Source of the DNA: Geothrix sp. 21YS21S-2
GTDB taxonomy: Bacteria; Acidobacteriota; Holophagae; Holophagales; Holophagaceae
NCBI RefSeq assembly: GCF_030846775.1
Contig: NZ_CP132910.1
Span: 3,909,001-3,973,000 of the forward strand
Length of the DNA stretch: 64,000 nt
Direction of reading: 5' to 3'
Position numbers and translations under genes: made by a program. Under the pieces are notes generated by a model, which was not told the DNA's origin, made no database searches, and was given only the letters and a program-made list of their open reading frames with translations. The first letter of the stretch is position 1; every line of letters begins with the position of its first letter. Of this stretch, positions 1 to 7,329 are shown one piece after another.

Positions 1-378
1 CAATCCTTTCACGTTCTCCACCATGAAGCCCTTCGGCTTCAGTTCTCGGACCGCCCGGACCGCCTCTGGAAACATGTCCCGCTCATCCTCGTGCCCGCGA
101 TGCTTACCGCCAAGGGAGAACGGCTGGCACGGGGGGCCCCCGGCTACGAGGTCGATGCCTTCACCAAGGAGCGAGTAGTCGTATTTGCGGACATCGCATT
201 CAACGACCTCCCAATCACGCACCAGTTCTACCTTGCGGCGCTTGTTCTCACGGATGGTCTCACAGGCATCCGGGTTCCATTCCAGCACCGCTTCGTGGTG
301 AAATCCGGCCTTAGCGGTTCCGATGGCCAAGCCACCGGCACCGGCGAAAAGTTCGATCGCTCTCACAGCACTCCCCAT
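1..378 (-). CDS. DNA (cytosine-5) methyltransferase, N-terminal part (runs off window)
   Basis: The frame is open from an ATG at 378 to position 1 (126 codons), so only the N-terminal catalytic half is present. It methylates cytosine C5 in DNA, with S-adenosylmethionine as donor. Motif I is LFAGAGGLAIGT near the N-terminus, motif IV with the catalytic Cys is GGPPCQPFS, and ENVKG of motif VI lies at the window edge. A GTG twelve bases downstream is an alternative start. It may be a lone methyltransferase of the mobile element or half of a restriction-modification system; a restriction partner would lie beyond position 1. Family call is secure, specificity unknown. Confidence 0.9.
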   Translation of the reverse strand, partial: MGSAVRAIELFAGAGGLAIGTAKAGFHHEAVLEWNPDACETIRENKRRKVELVRDWEVVECDVRKYDYSLLGEGIDLVAGGPPCQPFSLGGKHRGHEDERDMFPEAVRAVRELKPKGFMVENVKGL

Positions 379-441
379 CGTCGCGGTTGATTCATTCTAC
401 TCCCCAAGAAGGTGCCGGACCAACGCCTGCCCTTAGGCGAT

Positions 442-723
442 TCACCTTCTCCCATGCCCGCCCCCGTCCGTCTGGTGCGCTGGAACGTCCGAACCACTCC
501 GATGCTTGGCTTTGGGCTCAGGCGGTTCAGTTGCCGAAGGGTTCCCTGTTTCCTTGGTCCACTCTTCCATGATCTTGCACCGGCTGAATGCCTGTTTGAC
601 AAGGCGGTCGACGAGGTTCCCGACCGTGATCCGTTCCATCGCAGCCTTTACCCGCAAGATCGACATCGTCTCCGAATCGATTGTGCATTGCAGCATTTCA
701 CGCCCATCGGGAATCCTTGCCAT
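442..723 (-). CDS. Small hypothetical protein, ribbon-helix-helix-like
   Basis: A 93-residue protein. I chose the second ATG because a GGAGG lies eight bases upstream of it; an ATG at 738 is the alternative. The N-terminal half (about residues 10-45) reads as a beta strand followed by two helices, with MLQCTIDSETMSILRVKAAM then a Leu/Val-rich helix, which resembles ribbon-helix-helix DNA-binding proteins. The C-terminal tail is Pro/Gly/His-rich and probably disordered. It sits between the methyltransferase and another leftward hypothetical gene and may belong to the same accessory operon. No specific function is assigned. Confidence 0.5.
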   Translation of the reverse strand: MARIPDGREMLQCTIDSETMSILRVKAAMERITVGNLVDRLVKQAFSRCKIMEEWTKETGNPSATEPPEPKAKHRSGSDVPAHQTDGGGHGRR

Positions 724-768
724 CCCACTGACCTCCATTTGGTCAATGACCAGTATGAAGTTATGTAG

Positions 769-1290
769 TCAGTGTTTCAAGTCCTCCTCAGGTTGCTGCG
801 GCCCTGCAAGGCGTCGTATTTTGTCCAAATGCTCTTGCCGGAACCAGCCGAGAATCCCTTTGCGCTGGTCGCCTTGGTAGTAGACCCGCTCGCCGAGAAT
901 GTAGTCCAAATACAGGCGGGCTCCGGAATGGTGGGTGAACGGGCCGTCGGCCCATCCTCCTCCCCACATCCATGAGGGCAGTAGATCCACGACCTCCACC
1001 TGCCAGCCGAGGGCTTGTCGTGGTCCCTTGGGTTCCTGGGCGGCAAAGGCGGCCAGCGCAAGCTCTGCCATCAGAAGCCCATAACTTCCGTCGTCCTCTG
1101 GATCACGTTCGGTTCCATGTGAGGACGAATGCACGGAGAGATGCCTCACCAGGGGCCAGTGGATACGGCAGGTGCTGGAGATCGTCTGGTGGTCCGTGCC
1201 GGTCATGTCAGCGTTGTCCAGGATGGGGCATTTACAACCGAGTGCCCGGGCCTCAGGGCTTCCAGGGGGAGGTGGCATGGGACAGGTCAT
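769..1290 (-). CDS. Hypothetical phage-like protein
   Basis: A 173-residue protein that I do not recognise as a named family. Its N-terminus carries the Cys pattern GCKCPILDNADMTG, a kind of motif I associate with small phage and prophage proteins. The middle is rich in Trp and Gly (SWMWGGGW), and the C-terminus is charged and helical. A GGAG lies about nine bases before the ATG. It is leftward, like its neighbours at 442-723 and 1414-2187, with a gap of about 120 bases before the latter that shows no feature. No membrane segment or signal peptide is visible. Confidence 0.5.
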   Translation of the reverse strand: MTCPMPPPPGSPEARALGCKCPILDNADMTGTDHQTISSTCRIHWPLVRHLSVHSSSHGTERDPEDDGSYGLLMAELALAAFAAQEPKGPRQALGWQVEVVDLLPSWMWGGGWADGPFTHHSGARLYLDYILGERVYYQGDQRKGILGWFRQEHLDKIRRLAGPQQPEEDLKH

Positions 1291-1413
1291 TTAGGTGACT
1301 CCACTTCGGCTCCGGCGGCCCAGCCTTGGGCCACCGGAGTATTTTTGGCCGCGCTGTTCACTCGTGGTAGCAAAGATATTTCGAGGCAAGCCTCCTTTGG
1401 GGGGCTCGCATTG

Positions 1414-2187
1414 TCAACCCAGTTCGAACACCTCCATGGATTCCAGCGCCATGAGGCGACCTTCATGGAGAGTGGCGGCCCGTCCTTCCCTGAGCAAGGT
1501 CTTGGCCCTGATGGTCAGGATCTTCTCCTGGAGTTCTTCACCGTGGAACTCATCCTCCAAGGCTCCCTTGAGGGCGTAGTACCAGGCGGTTTCCTTGCCG
1601 TCCACAGCATTGGGGCCGGGCTTTTCATTGAGTGACCGGATCTTCTGGGTTTCGGGAAAGGGCACGCCTTCCATCCACCCATCAAGCGCTTCAGGGTTGA
1701 GCCAGAGCGTAAAGCCCTCCTTGTCGAAGATTGCCAAGGGGTAGAACCTCCCGGTCGAGTACCCCCCAGCGGGAGTCAGGATGGGCACGGCCACCACGTG
1801 TACAACCTGGTGGGCACGGGCAAGAGCAGCCCACGTGGCTCCAGCCTCCTTCAGGAACTTGCACTGGACGGTCGAAGGGGAGGAGAACTTGCTCCCAAAC
1901 ATGAGTTGCATGAAGGAAAAGCCTGAGTTGAACCGGCCAGCGATCTGGTAAAAGGGCGAATCAACCTCCCTGACCCTCACCTCGATCTCCACGCCGCCCC
2001 CGGCAAGCCGCTGGGGATTCCCATTCGCGTCAAATTGAAGGATCGGGCAGCCCTGCGAGGCAAAGTGGGGAGTGAACCCGGACAGGGAGCCACTCATCTT
2101 GGACTGCTCCTCCAATTGCCCCGTCAGCAAAGCCGCCCGTGGATTCAGGTCGATCATCGCGGCCAGTTCAGTTCCTGAAAGTCCCAT
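1414..2187 (-). CDS. Hypothetical protein, divergent from the XRE repressor
   Basis: A 257-residue soluble protein of unknown function. The ATG at 2187 is preceded by AAGGGG at seven bases; a TTG two codons upstream is less likely. The chain alternates acidic helices and beta-rich stretches without a catalytic motif I know. It is the first gene of a leftward group, and its promoter region is shared with the rightward repressor at 2313. Two of the three operator copies lie within about 70 bases of its start, so it is probably the main target of that repressor. Phage lysogeny modules often pair a repressor with a divergent gene of this kind, but that is inference. Confidence 0.55.
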   Translation of the reverse strand: MGLSGTELAAMIDLNPRAALLTGQLEEQSKMSGSLSGFTPHFASQGCPILQFDANGNPQRLAGGGVEIEVRVREVDSPFYQIAGRFNSGFSFMQLMFGSKFSSPSTVQCKFLKEAGATWAALARAHQVVHVVAVPILTPAGGYSTGRFYPLAIFDKEGFTLWLNPEALDGWMEGVPFPETQKIRSLNEKPGPNAVDGKETAWYYALKGALEDEFHGEELQEKILTIRAKTLLREGRAATLHEGRLMALESMEVFELG

Positions 2188-2208
2188 ATCCAAACCCCTT
2201 ATCTGATT

Positions 2209-2313
2209 GGTTCAATTATTGAACCTTGATTTTGTATGGTTCAAAAATTGAACCACGAAAAAGATAACTCCTGGGAATGGACTTGGCAAGGGGTTTGGTT
2301 TAATTTTTGAACA
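2209..2313. promoter_or_regulatory. Three operator copies in a divergent promoter region
   Basis: Two perfect 17-bp palindromes of the form GGTTCAA-N3-TTGAACC occur at 2209-2225 and 2238-2254, 29 bp apart from start to start. A third, degraded copy (GGTTTAA, TTT, TTGAACA) lies at 2297-2313 and its last base is the first base of the repressor's ATG. The arrangement of two sites close to the leftward gene and one on the repressor start is like phage-type switches, where the repressor shuts off the divergent gene and tunes its own synthesis. The palindromes are seen directly; binding by the adjacent XRE protein is inferred. Confidence 0.8.
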
Positions 2314-3023
2314 TGGCTGCTGTCGGTTCAGCAAGTGAACGTCTGAAGACCTTTCGCCTTGCTCTTGGGTTGACCGGGGTTGCCTTGGCAAAGGCCTTGG
2401 GGCGGTCGAAGGGAACCGTCACCAACTGGGATACGGGAAGGACCGCCTTACCCCTCTCTGCTTGCTTGGGAATGGAAGCTGCTTTCGGCGTCTCGGCGAA
2501 ATGGCTGATGGACGGAACTGGGTCCATGTGGCTGGAAAAGGATTTGAGGTCGATCAGAGACACCTTCCCGGGACTGGTCGTCATACCAATCGCCCCCTTG
2601 GAAACATCTCTTGAGCCATCTGGTGCATGGGTACCTCCAGCTCCCGGTACGGAGGCTATAGGTCTTCCGCCAAGCTTGGTAACTCCTATCGCACCCTCGA
2701 GCGATTCATCTATTGAGGGAAACCGGGTTTGGATTCGGATTTCAGATCCTTTGATGCGAGACACGCTAGGCGAAGAAGCACACGCGCTTGTAGACACTTC
2801 CTTGGGGCAGCGTGAAATTGTTAGCGACCACGCCCTCTACTTGGTGCGGACCAACCAAGATCAGCCACCATCGGTGCGACGCCTTGCCGTGGAGCCTACG
2901 ACTGGAGATTTGGTTGTAGCCTGCGATGGAAAAGACAAGGTGCCGATGCGTCTGGGGCGCGCTGGGCGGGAATGGCGTGAAACAGTGCTGGGTCGTGTTA
3001 TTTGGATCCTTCGGCGTCCTTAA
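2313..3023 (+). CDS. XRE-family repressor with S24/LexA-like C-terminal domain lacking catalytic residues
   Basis: A 236-residue transcriptional repressor. Residues about 7-60 form an XRE helix-turn-helix (FRLALGLTGVALAKALGRS then GTVTNWDTGR). A Pro-rich linker follows. Residues about 138-236 match the S24 fold of LexA and CI repressors, ending in VLGRVIWILRR. The usual Ser-Met-Glu-Pro active-site motif is replaced by LMRD (Leu147), and the usual Lys is Arg (VRRL, 189-190), so RecA-stimulated self-cleavage looks impossible. An in-frame TTG at 2307 is an alternative start. No ribosome site is well spaced before the ATG and an operator overlaps it, so the message may be leaderless. Confidence 0.8.
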   Translation: MAAVGSASERLKTFRLALGLTGVALAKALGRSKGTVTNWDTGRTALPLSACLGMEAAFGVSAKWLMDGTGSMWLEKDLRSIRDTFPGLVVIPIAPLETSLEPSGAWVPPAPGTEAIGLPPSLVTPIAPSSDSSIEGNRVWIRISDPLMRDTLGEEAHALVDTSLGQREIVSDHALYLVRTNQDQPPSVRRLAVEPTTGDLVVACDGKDKVPMRLGRAGREWRETVLGRVIWILRRP

Positions 3024-3050
3024 GGATGCCCGTTTTTCGATCAATAACGG

Positions 3051-4172
3051 CTATGCATCGGTCAGCGCGCCGGGTTCAGGAGGCTCAGGCCGAGGTTTCC
3101 GGGGCTTCTTGGGTTTTGCGGGTGGCTCCGGTACGGTCATCCAATACACCCGGCCGATTGAGTGCAGGGATGGTCCCCACGCCTCCCGCTGTTTCTCGTT
3201 CAACAGCAGGGCAGAGGTTTCCAGCCGGCATCCGAAAAGGTCTCGGTCTTCCGCTCCCAGGTCTCGGGCTGTGGTCAGGAGCAGTTCCGCCCCGGAATAC
3301 AACAGCACGCCGGGCGGCGCGACGACCAGCCCATACTCCTGGCGCATCGCGGTGCCTTCACCTGGCGTTGCTCGGACAACTGGCCAAGCGCAGAGCCACG
3401 TCCTGCCACGCACGGTGGGATTGGGGTTCTCCTCATCCCGGCCCAGGTATCGCGCCACCGCCGCGATGATGGGGCGGTGCGCCCTGACAGCCGAGGTGAA
3501 CCGTTCCCGGTCGTGGAGTCGGCGTTGGCTGGCGTTAGCCGGGCCATTCGGATTATCATCACGCGGATCCAGCCGGGTTCCCGCCCAAATTACGGTGCCG
3601 TCCGGGGTAATCCGGGGGGCCATGCTGCCGCCCTCACCAAGCACCCCGCCTGGGTAGTAGCGGGCCAGCAGCGCCTCAATCTTCTGAGCGTCCACCACCC
3701 GGAATTGAAGCTCGGACGGCATGGACGGAAGCTCACCGAGATCCCGCAAGAAAAGGTACCGCTCCCCAAGGGCGGGCCGGGGCGGACGGGCAGCAACTAC
3801 CTGTTTACACCAATCGAAGGCATCCCCCAGCCCCGGCCACCGGCTCGCATCGAGCGCTCCGGGGAGGCCCAGGGGGAGAGGCTGCGTGCTCACTCCGGCG
3901 CCGATTCCAGCCCAGCCAGACGCAAGGGAGAAGGCCGCAGTTCCCTCCGGGGGCACCAGCATGGAAGTGGGGGCTTCCAAGGCTCCTGGAGCCGCCTGGG
4001 CATGCCCATAGGGCCTTTTCTTCGTTTCGCCCTGTGCCGTACTAGCGATTGGAGAGGCGAGGCTTGGGTTGGATGGGACCTGGGCGGCGGATGGCGTCCC
4101 AGAGGCGGGTGGCAAATTCCCAGGCGGTTTGGAGGAAGGGCTTGCGGGTGGAAACGACTTGGGGCCGGACAT
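3051..4172 (-). CDS. Hypothetical protein downstream of the relaxase
   Basis: A 373-residue protein without a recognised domain. The first 100 residues are Pro/Ala/Ser-rich and probably disordered; the middle (about 120-330) is a mixed alpha/beta globular region with many Trp and Arg; the end is a Pro/Lys/Arg-rich basic tail. The chosen ATG has GAGG six bases upstream, although it makes the gene overlap the relaxase by 131 bp; a Met at 3962 is an alternative start that avoids the overlap. Its position as last gene of the mobilisation operon suggests a transfer-related accessory role, but the sequence does not show it. Confidence 0.6.
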   Translation of the reverse strand: MSGPKSFPPASPSSKPPGNLPPASGTPSAAQVPSNPSLASPIASTAQGETKKRPYGHAQAAPGALEAPTSMLVPPEGTAAFSLASGWAGIGAGVSTQPLPLGLPGALDASRWPGLGDAFDWCKQVVAARPPRPALGERYLFLRDLGELPSMPSELQFRVVDAQKIEALLARYYPGGVLGEGGSMAPRITPDGTVIWAGTRLDPRDDNPNGPANASQRRLHDRERFTSAVRAHRPIIAAVARYLGRDEENPNPTVRGRTWLCAWPVVRATPGEGTAMRQEYGLVVAPPGVLLYSGAELLLTTARDLGAEDRDLFGCRLETSALLLNEKQREAWGPSLHSIGRVYWMTVPEPPAKPKKPRKPRPEPPEPGALTDA

Positions 4173-5118
4173 GATGAACCTCGGGATTGAGCCGCGGCGG
4201 CGGCGGGAGTTTGGGCAGAGCAGCGGCGGTTCGAATTGTGGGAGCGGCCAGGAGCGGTAACGTTAGGGGCAAAGGAAGATATTTCGGGGTGGCCGTTCCT
4301 GGCTTGGTCAGGATCGGGACGTCCCGGACCGGATCGTAAGAAACCCCCGCATTTTTCAGGCCGTTCAAGGAAAGACCACGGTCGATCTGGGAAGCGTTTT
4401 TTTGCCTTCCCTCGAAGCGGTAGCCCAGGCCAGTGATTTTGGTGCGGTCCTGGGTCCATTTGGGCTCCAAGGACACTCCTAGTGCCAGCAGCTCGTCGTG
4501 GAACTGGGGGAGGGTGATCCCCGGACGGATTACTTGGTCCGCCATGTGCTTCACCCGGCTTTCCCAGAGCAGCATCGGCGCGGCAGGTTTTTGCAGCACT
4601 GAAATCGTGCCTGGGATTGGTAGCGGCGGCAGCACCGGGCCACCCTTCACGGATGGTGCCCTCCAAAGTCCATGTTCGCGCTCAATCGCCCGGGCGATGC
4701 GCTGAGCCTTGTTTCTGTCCCCGGTCCGGTCAATGCGCTCGCCCGAATAGTTCACGATGCTGGTGACACAATGCAGGTGTTGAAATTGTTTATCCGTGTG
4801 CTCCGTTTCCCGGAACGGGCAATCGCCGTACCCGAGCTTGCCAAGCACCTTCCGCGTTATTTCAGATAGCTCCACTTGGTCTCGTCTGCCATCCTCCGGT
4901 GCGAAACTGACGATGATGTGAATCACGTTCCGCTTGATCTCGGGACGCAACGCATGAACCCGCTCGAACTCGGAGTAATAGTCCTCGAGCCGTGCTCCCG
5001 GTAGCAGAGATCCATCGATTTCTTCGGCGGGTCCATCCGGTGTCGCGTGTTTGCCAACGTGCGCTCCGTATTCGAGCGCATCATTCGCGTCGCGGCGGTG
5101 GATGATTTCGATGATCAT
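4042..5118 (-). CDS. Mobilisation relaxase (MobA/VirD2-like)
   Basis: A 358-residue relaxase that would nick and covalently hold the transferred strand at oriT. Tyr17 in DALEYGAHVGKH is the likely nucleophile. The metal-binding signature is TEHTDKQFQHLHCVTS (His107, His114, His116), followed by the typical NYSGERID. The C-terminal part (about 200-358) is Pro-rich and less conserved. The start at 5118 was chosen because its ATG overlaps the MobC-like gene's stop as ATGA; a longer frame from 5145 would overlap more deeply. No type IV secretion genes are visible, so the element is probably mobilised rather than self-transmissible. Confidence 0.88.
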   Translation of the reverse strand: MIIEIIHRRDANDALEYGAHVGKHATPDGPAEEIDGSLLPGARLEDYYSEFERVHALRPEIKRNVIHIIVSFAPEDGRRDQVELSEITRKVLGKLGYGDCPFRETEHTDKQFQHLHCVTSIVNYSGERIDRTGDRNKAQRIARAIEREHGLWRAPSVKGGPVLPPLPIPGTISVLQKPAAPMLLWESRVKHMADQVIRPGITLPQFHDELLALGVSLEPKWTQDRTKITGLGYRFEGRQKNASQIDRGLSLNGLKNAGVSYDPVRDVPILTKPGTATPKYLPLPLTLPLLAAPTIRTAAALPKLPPPPRLNPEVHHVRPQVVSTRKPFLQTAWEFATRLWDAIRRPGPIQPKPRLSNR

Positions 5119-5477
5119 TTCTGCTGCACCAAATTCGCCACCCATTTATCCAATTGGGCGCGAAGGTCAATCGTTGCTAAGCGCCACCGTTCCCACGCGT
5201 CTTTCTTGTCCTCCGGCGCGGACCGTTTCCAGGCGGCGAGGATTCGCACCGATTGATTCAGCAACACACCAGCTCTGCGCAATTCCGTGACCATCGCCAA
5301 GTCCATGGCCGGAGGCAAAGGCGCTGGAAGGTCGCGGTCTACAGCGGCGGCGCGGATGATCTGCGAAACGGAAACGCCACGGTCATCGGCTGCCGCCTGC
5401 AACCGGACATACTCGTCCTCGGAAAAACGCACGCTGGCAACGCGTGTTAACACGGGAACAACAGACTGGGTGGGCAA
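5115..5477 (-). CDS. mobC: MobC-like relaxosome accessory protein
   Basis: A 120-residue protein with an N-terminal ribbon-helix-helix (RVASVRFSEDEYVRLQAAAD, then RGVSVSQIIRAAAV) and a C-terminal helical region typical of MobC-like relaxosome proteins, which bind oriT and help the relaxase melt it. The frame is open upstream to 5675, but that part is Arg-rich and low in information. I place the start at the TTG at 5477 because GGAGG lies four bases before it. Its TGA overlaps the relaxase ATG, so the two are translationally coupled. oriT is expected just upstream of this gene. Confidence 0.8.
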   Translation of the reverse strand: MPTQSVVPVLTRVASVRFSEDEYVRLQAAADDRGVSVSQIIRAAAVDRDLPAPLPPAMDLAMVTELRRAGVLLNQSVRILAAWKRSAPEDKKDAWERWRLATIDLRAQLDKWVANLVQQK

Positions 5478-5660
5478 GGTACCTCCGGCGTGACAAACAG
5501 GTCCAGGACGGGAGTCCTGGCAAGGGGCCGCCAGCGGGAGAGCAACGCGATCCCGGGCGGCAGACGACGACCTACGACAACGCCGTAGGCGGTGGTGTAG
5601 GCGGCGGCGATACCTTGCGGTCAGTTTATTTGATCCCGCCAAAGTCACTTTGAGTTCGGC
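5478..5660. other. Candidate oriT region
   Basis: This non-coding stretch lies directly upstream of the MobC/relaxase operon, where oriT is usually found. It contains a perfect hairpin with 7-bp arms (CCAGGAC, loop GGGA, GTCCTGG) at 5503-5520 and a weaker one with arms CCTACG/CGTAGG near 5570-5588. I could not find an exact copy of a known nic consensus, so the nick position is not assigned. Confidence 0.45.
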
Positions 5661-5675
5661 TGTATGCGCTGTCAA

Positions 5676-6043
5676 GGGCAGCTCTTCATACGCGACCTGT
5701 CATTTGTGGGTGGCTGCAGCGTTAAACTAGCTCGAATTGGTGCTATCTCATGTGGTTAATTATGTCACTCGGAAAGTTGTAGAAAGCACAGCCCGGGGGG
5801 CCCGCCCCCCGGACCCCTGGGGTGAGCATTGCAAGCCAAAGCAGGCGTGCAAAGACAGGGAGGGCCACCCGGTTCGGAGTGGCCCTCTTGCTTGCTTCGG
5901 CTGCAGACGTAGGCGCTTCCGCCAGCACCACCTGTTACGGTCCTTCCGGCCTGCCTAATTAGGATCGGTCTTCCCGTTCTATCCGTCCAGACAAGTTCCT
6001 CTGGTCGGAGGTAAACACCCCTTCCGGGCCTCCATGCGGTTGC
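5676..6043. repeat. Non-coding stretch with two strong hairpins
   Basis: I see no credible gene here. There are two strong inverted repeats: 5793-5812 with 8-bp arms CCGGGGGG/CCCCCCGG around CCCG, and 5860-5887 with 9-bp arms GAGGGCCAC/GTGGCCCTC around a 10-base loop. Neither is followed by a clear run of T on either strand, so they are not standard intrinsic terminators. They may be part of the transfer origin or remnants of an inserted element. Confidence 0.5.
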
Positions 6044-6262
6044 CTAAATGACCCTGCAGGCGTCCTCCAACACTGGGCGGCGCTTGACCAGAACTCGGGC
6101 GGAGACCCGACCAAACAACTCTCCTCCTTCGAGGTGGCAGAAATGGGGTATGGCCACAGAAGTGGTTCCTTGTTCCCTCCAGGTCCGACGCCAAGGATGG
6201 GCAAGTTGCGGTTCGTCATCACAATTAACGAAGGGCCACTTGGCCTCCGGCCGTTCTGCCAT
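6044..6262 (-). CDS. Small hypothetical protein (72 aa)
   Basis: A 72-residue frame that starts four bases after the stop of the frame at 6267-6587, which suggests translational coupling. It is rich in charged residues and has a compact look (PFVNCDDEPQLAHPWRRTWR), but matches no family I know. The opposite strand also carries a longer open frame (6048-6668), but that one is hydrophobic and Ser/Arg-rich in the manner of an antisense shadow. Low confidence that it is expressed. Confidence 0.3.
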   Translation of the reverse strand: MAERPEAKWPFVNCDDEPQLAHPWRRTWREQGTTSVAIPHFCHLEGGELFGRVSARVLVKRRPVLEDACRVI

Positions 6263-6266
6263 TTCC

Positions 6267-6587
6267 TCATCCAGATACCCTTCGAGGCATTGCCTTCACG
6301 GGACTGCTCCATTTGCGTTCGAAGCCAACAATCTGGTGGACCTGTTCTTGTCTCCGTATCCGCACCAACTTGTGGTTATTTGCACGCTCTGCAATCCGGT
6401 GGTTCATGGCGGCGTGGTGGGCCTGCACCTCGGCATTATTCTGTGCTATTTGGAGTGCCTTCCCAGTGCTGTGCTAGTCGGTCATGAAGAAGCCGTATTG
6501 CCACCTCCAAGAGGCTTGGCATTCAGCGTTATGAATGGCTTCCGTGGCAATCCGAGCCAGGCCTTCGCGAAAGCTATCGATTGGCAT
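6267..6587 (-). pseudogene. Small gene with an in-frame amber codon, probably broken
   Basis: From the ATG at 6587 a protein-like frame (MPIDSFREGLARIATEAI, then WRWQYGFFMTD) ends at a TAG at 6474-6476 after 37 residues. The same frame then continues for 68 more codons with clear helical character (ALQIAQNNAEVQAHHAAMNH, then an Arg/Gln-rich stretch) to a TGA at 6267. The two halves look like one helical protein of about 105 residues split by a single stop. It is either a recent pseudogene or two small proteins. No function is recognised. Confidence 0.4.
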
Positions 6588-6668
6588 AGTATTGCCGTTT
6601 TGAATTTCATCGCTTGGCGGGGTTATCTATTTCCTCTTGCGCCGATCCTTGCCGAGTCGATTGTGTGA

Positions 6669-6905
6669 AATTTACGGGATGATCTGGATCGATTCCGGTT
6701 CTTTGTTTGGGGTAGAATAATTTCCTCTTATCCAGGGCCGGGGCGGCACAAGTTTGCACCGGCCTTTATCGCTCCCTGGAGGTGCGATAAGGGCTACTTG
6801 ACCCACAACCCCATGGATGTCGATGACCCAGACCTGAACCTTCGTACACCGGAGGACGTTGTTCGTTTCCAGGCGGCAACTGAGGCCCTGGACAACTGCA
6901 TTTGA
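6669..6905 (+). pseudogene. Gene remnant without a start codon
   Basis: This 79-codon frame reads as real protein: FRFFVWGRIISSYPGPGR, then FAPAFIAPWRCDKGYLTH, then NPMDVDDPDLNLRTPEDVVR, ending in EALDNCI. It opens directly after a TGA at 6666-6668 and has no ATG, GTG or TTG before residue 44. An internal ATG at 6813 would give only a 30-residue peptide. It is most simply the 3' end of a gene whose beginning has been lost. I do not recognise the family. Confidence 0.4.
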
Positions 6906-7329
6906 GGGCTCGCATGCCAAACCCTCGAAACCACGATCCGTGCCCGACTCATCAGGGGCGAACGAAGGCGGGCCGGGTAGGGGGGAGAACCGAAGGGCAG
7001 TGCCGGCCGCGAGCCTCACGCTTGCCTCCCGGCCTGGGGCACCCCGGTCGGCGAGCGTAGCGGGGGGTGTCTGGGATGGCCGTTGGGGCCCGCCGCACGC
7101 GGTTGGCCGCCAACTCAGGCGCAGGGAGAAGCCGGGTGGGTGTGCCTGTAGGCTCGGACCCCCGGACCGGGGAGCCGGTGTACCCAGTGTTTCCTGCTTC
7201 CAATCGCACTTGATTGCCTAGGCTGAAAGTCGCAAGCCTCGCGGCTTTCCTGAAGGAGCTCTTCCAGCAATCGGATCGGGTGGCGATTGCGCAATTCGCC
7301 TCAAGCTGCGAACACGAATTGTTGTTCGT
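6906..7329. other. Non-coding stretch
   Basis: This GC-rich 424-base gap between a gene remnant and the recombinase has no convincing gene. A rightward frame beginning at a TTG near 7214 starts like protein (SLAAFLKELFQQSDRVAIA) but soon runs into the antisense of the recombinase, so it may be another truncated gene end. Confidence 0.4.

Noticed and set aside
5793-5812. The GC-rich hairpin as an intrinsic terminator
   Set aside because: There is no run of T on either side, so it does not fit a standard terminator.
6048-6668. A 206-codon rightward frame in the small-gene region
   Set aside because: Hydrophobic and Ser/Arg-rich without domains; the opposite strand carries more protein-like small frames. 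Its stop is in frame with the remnant at 6669-6905, so a link cannot be fully excluded.
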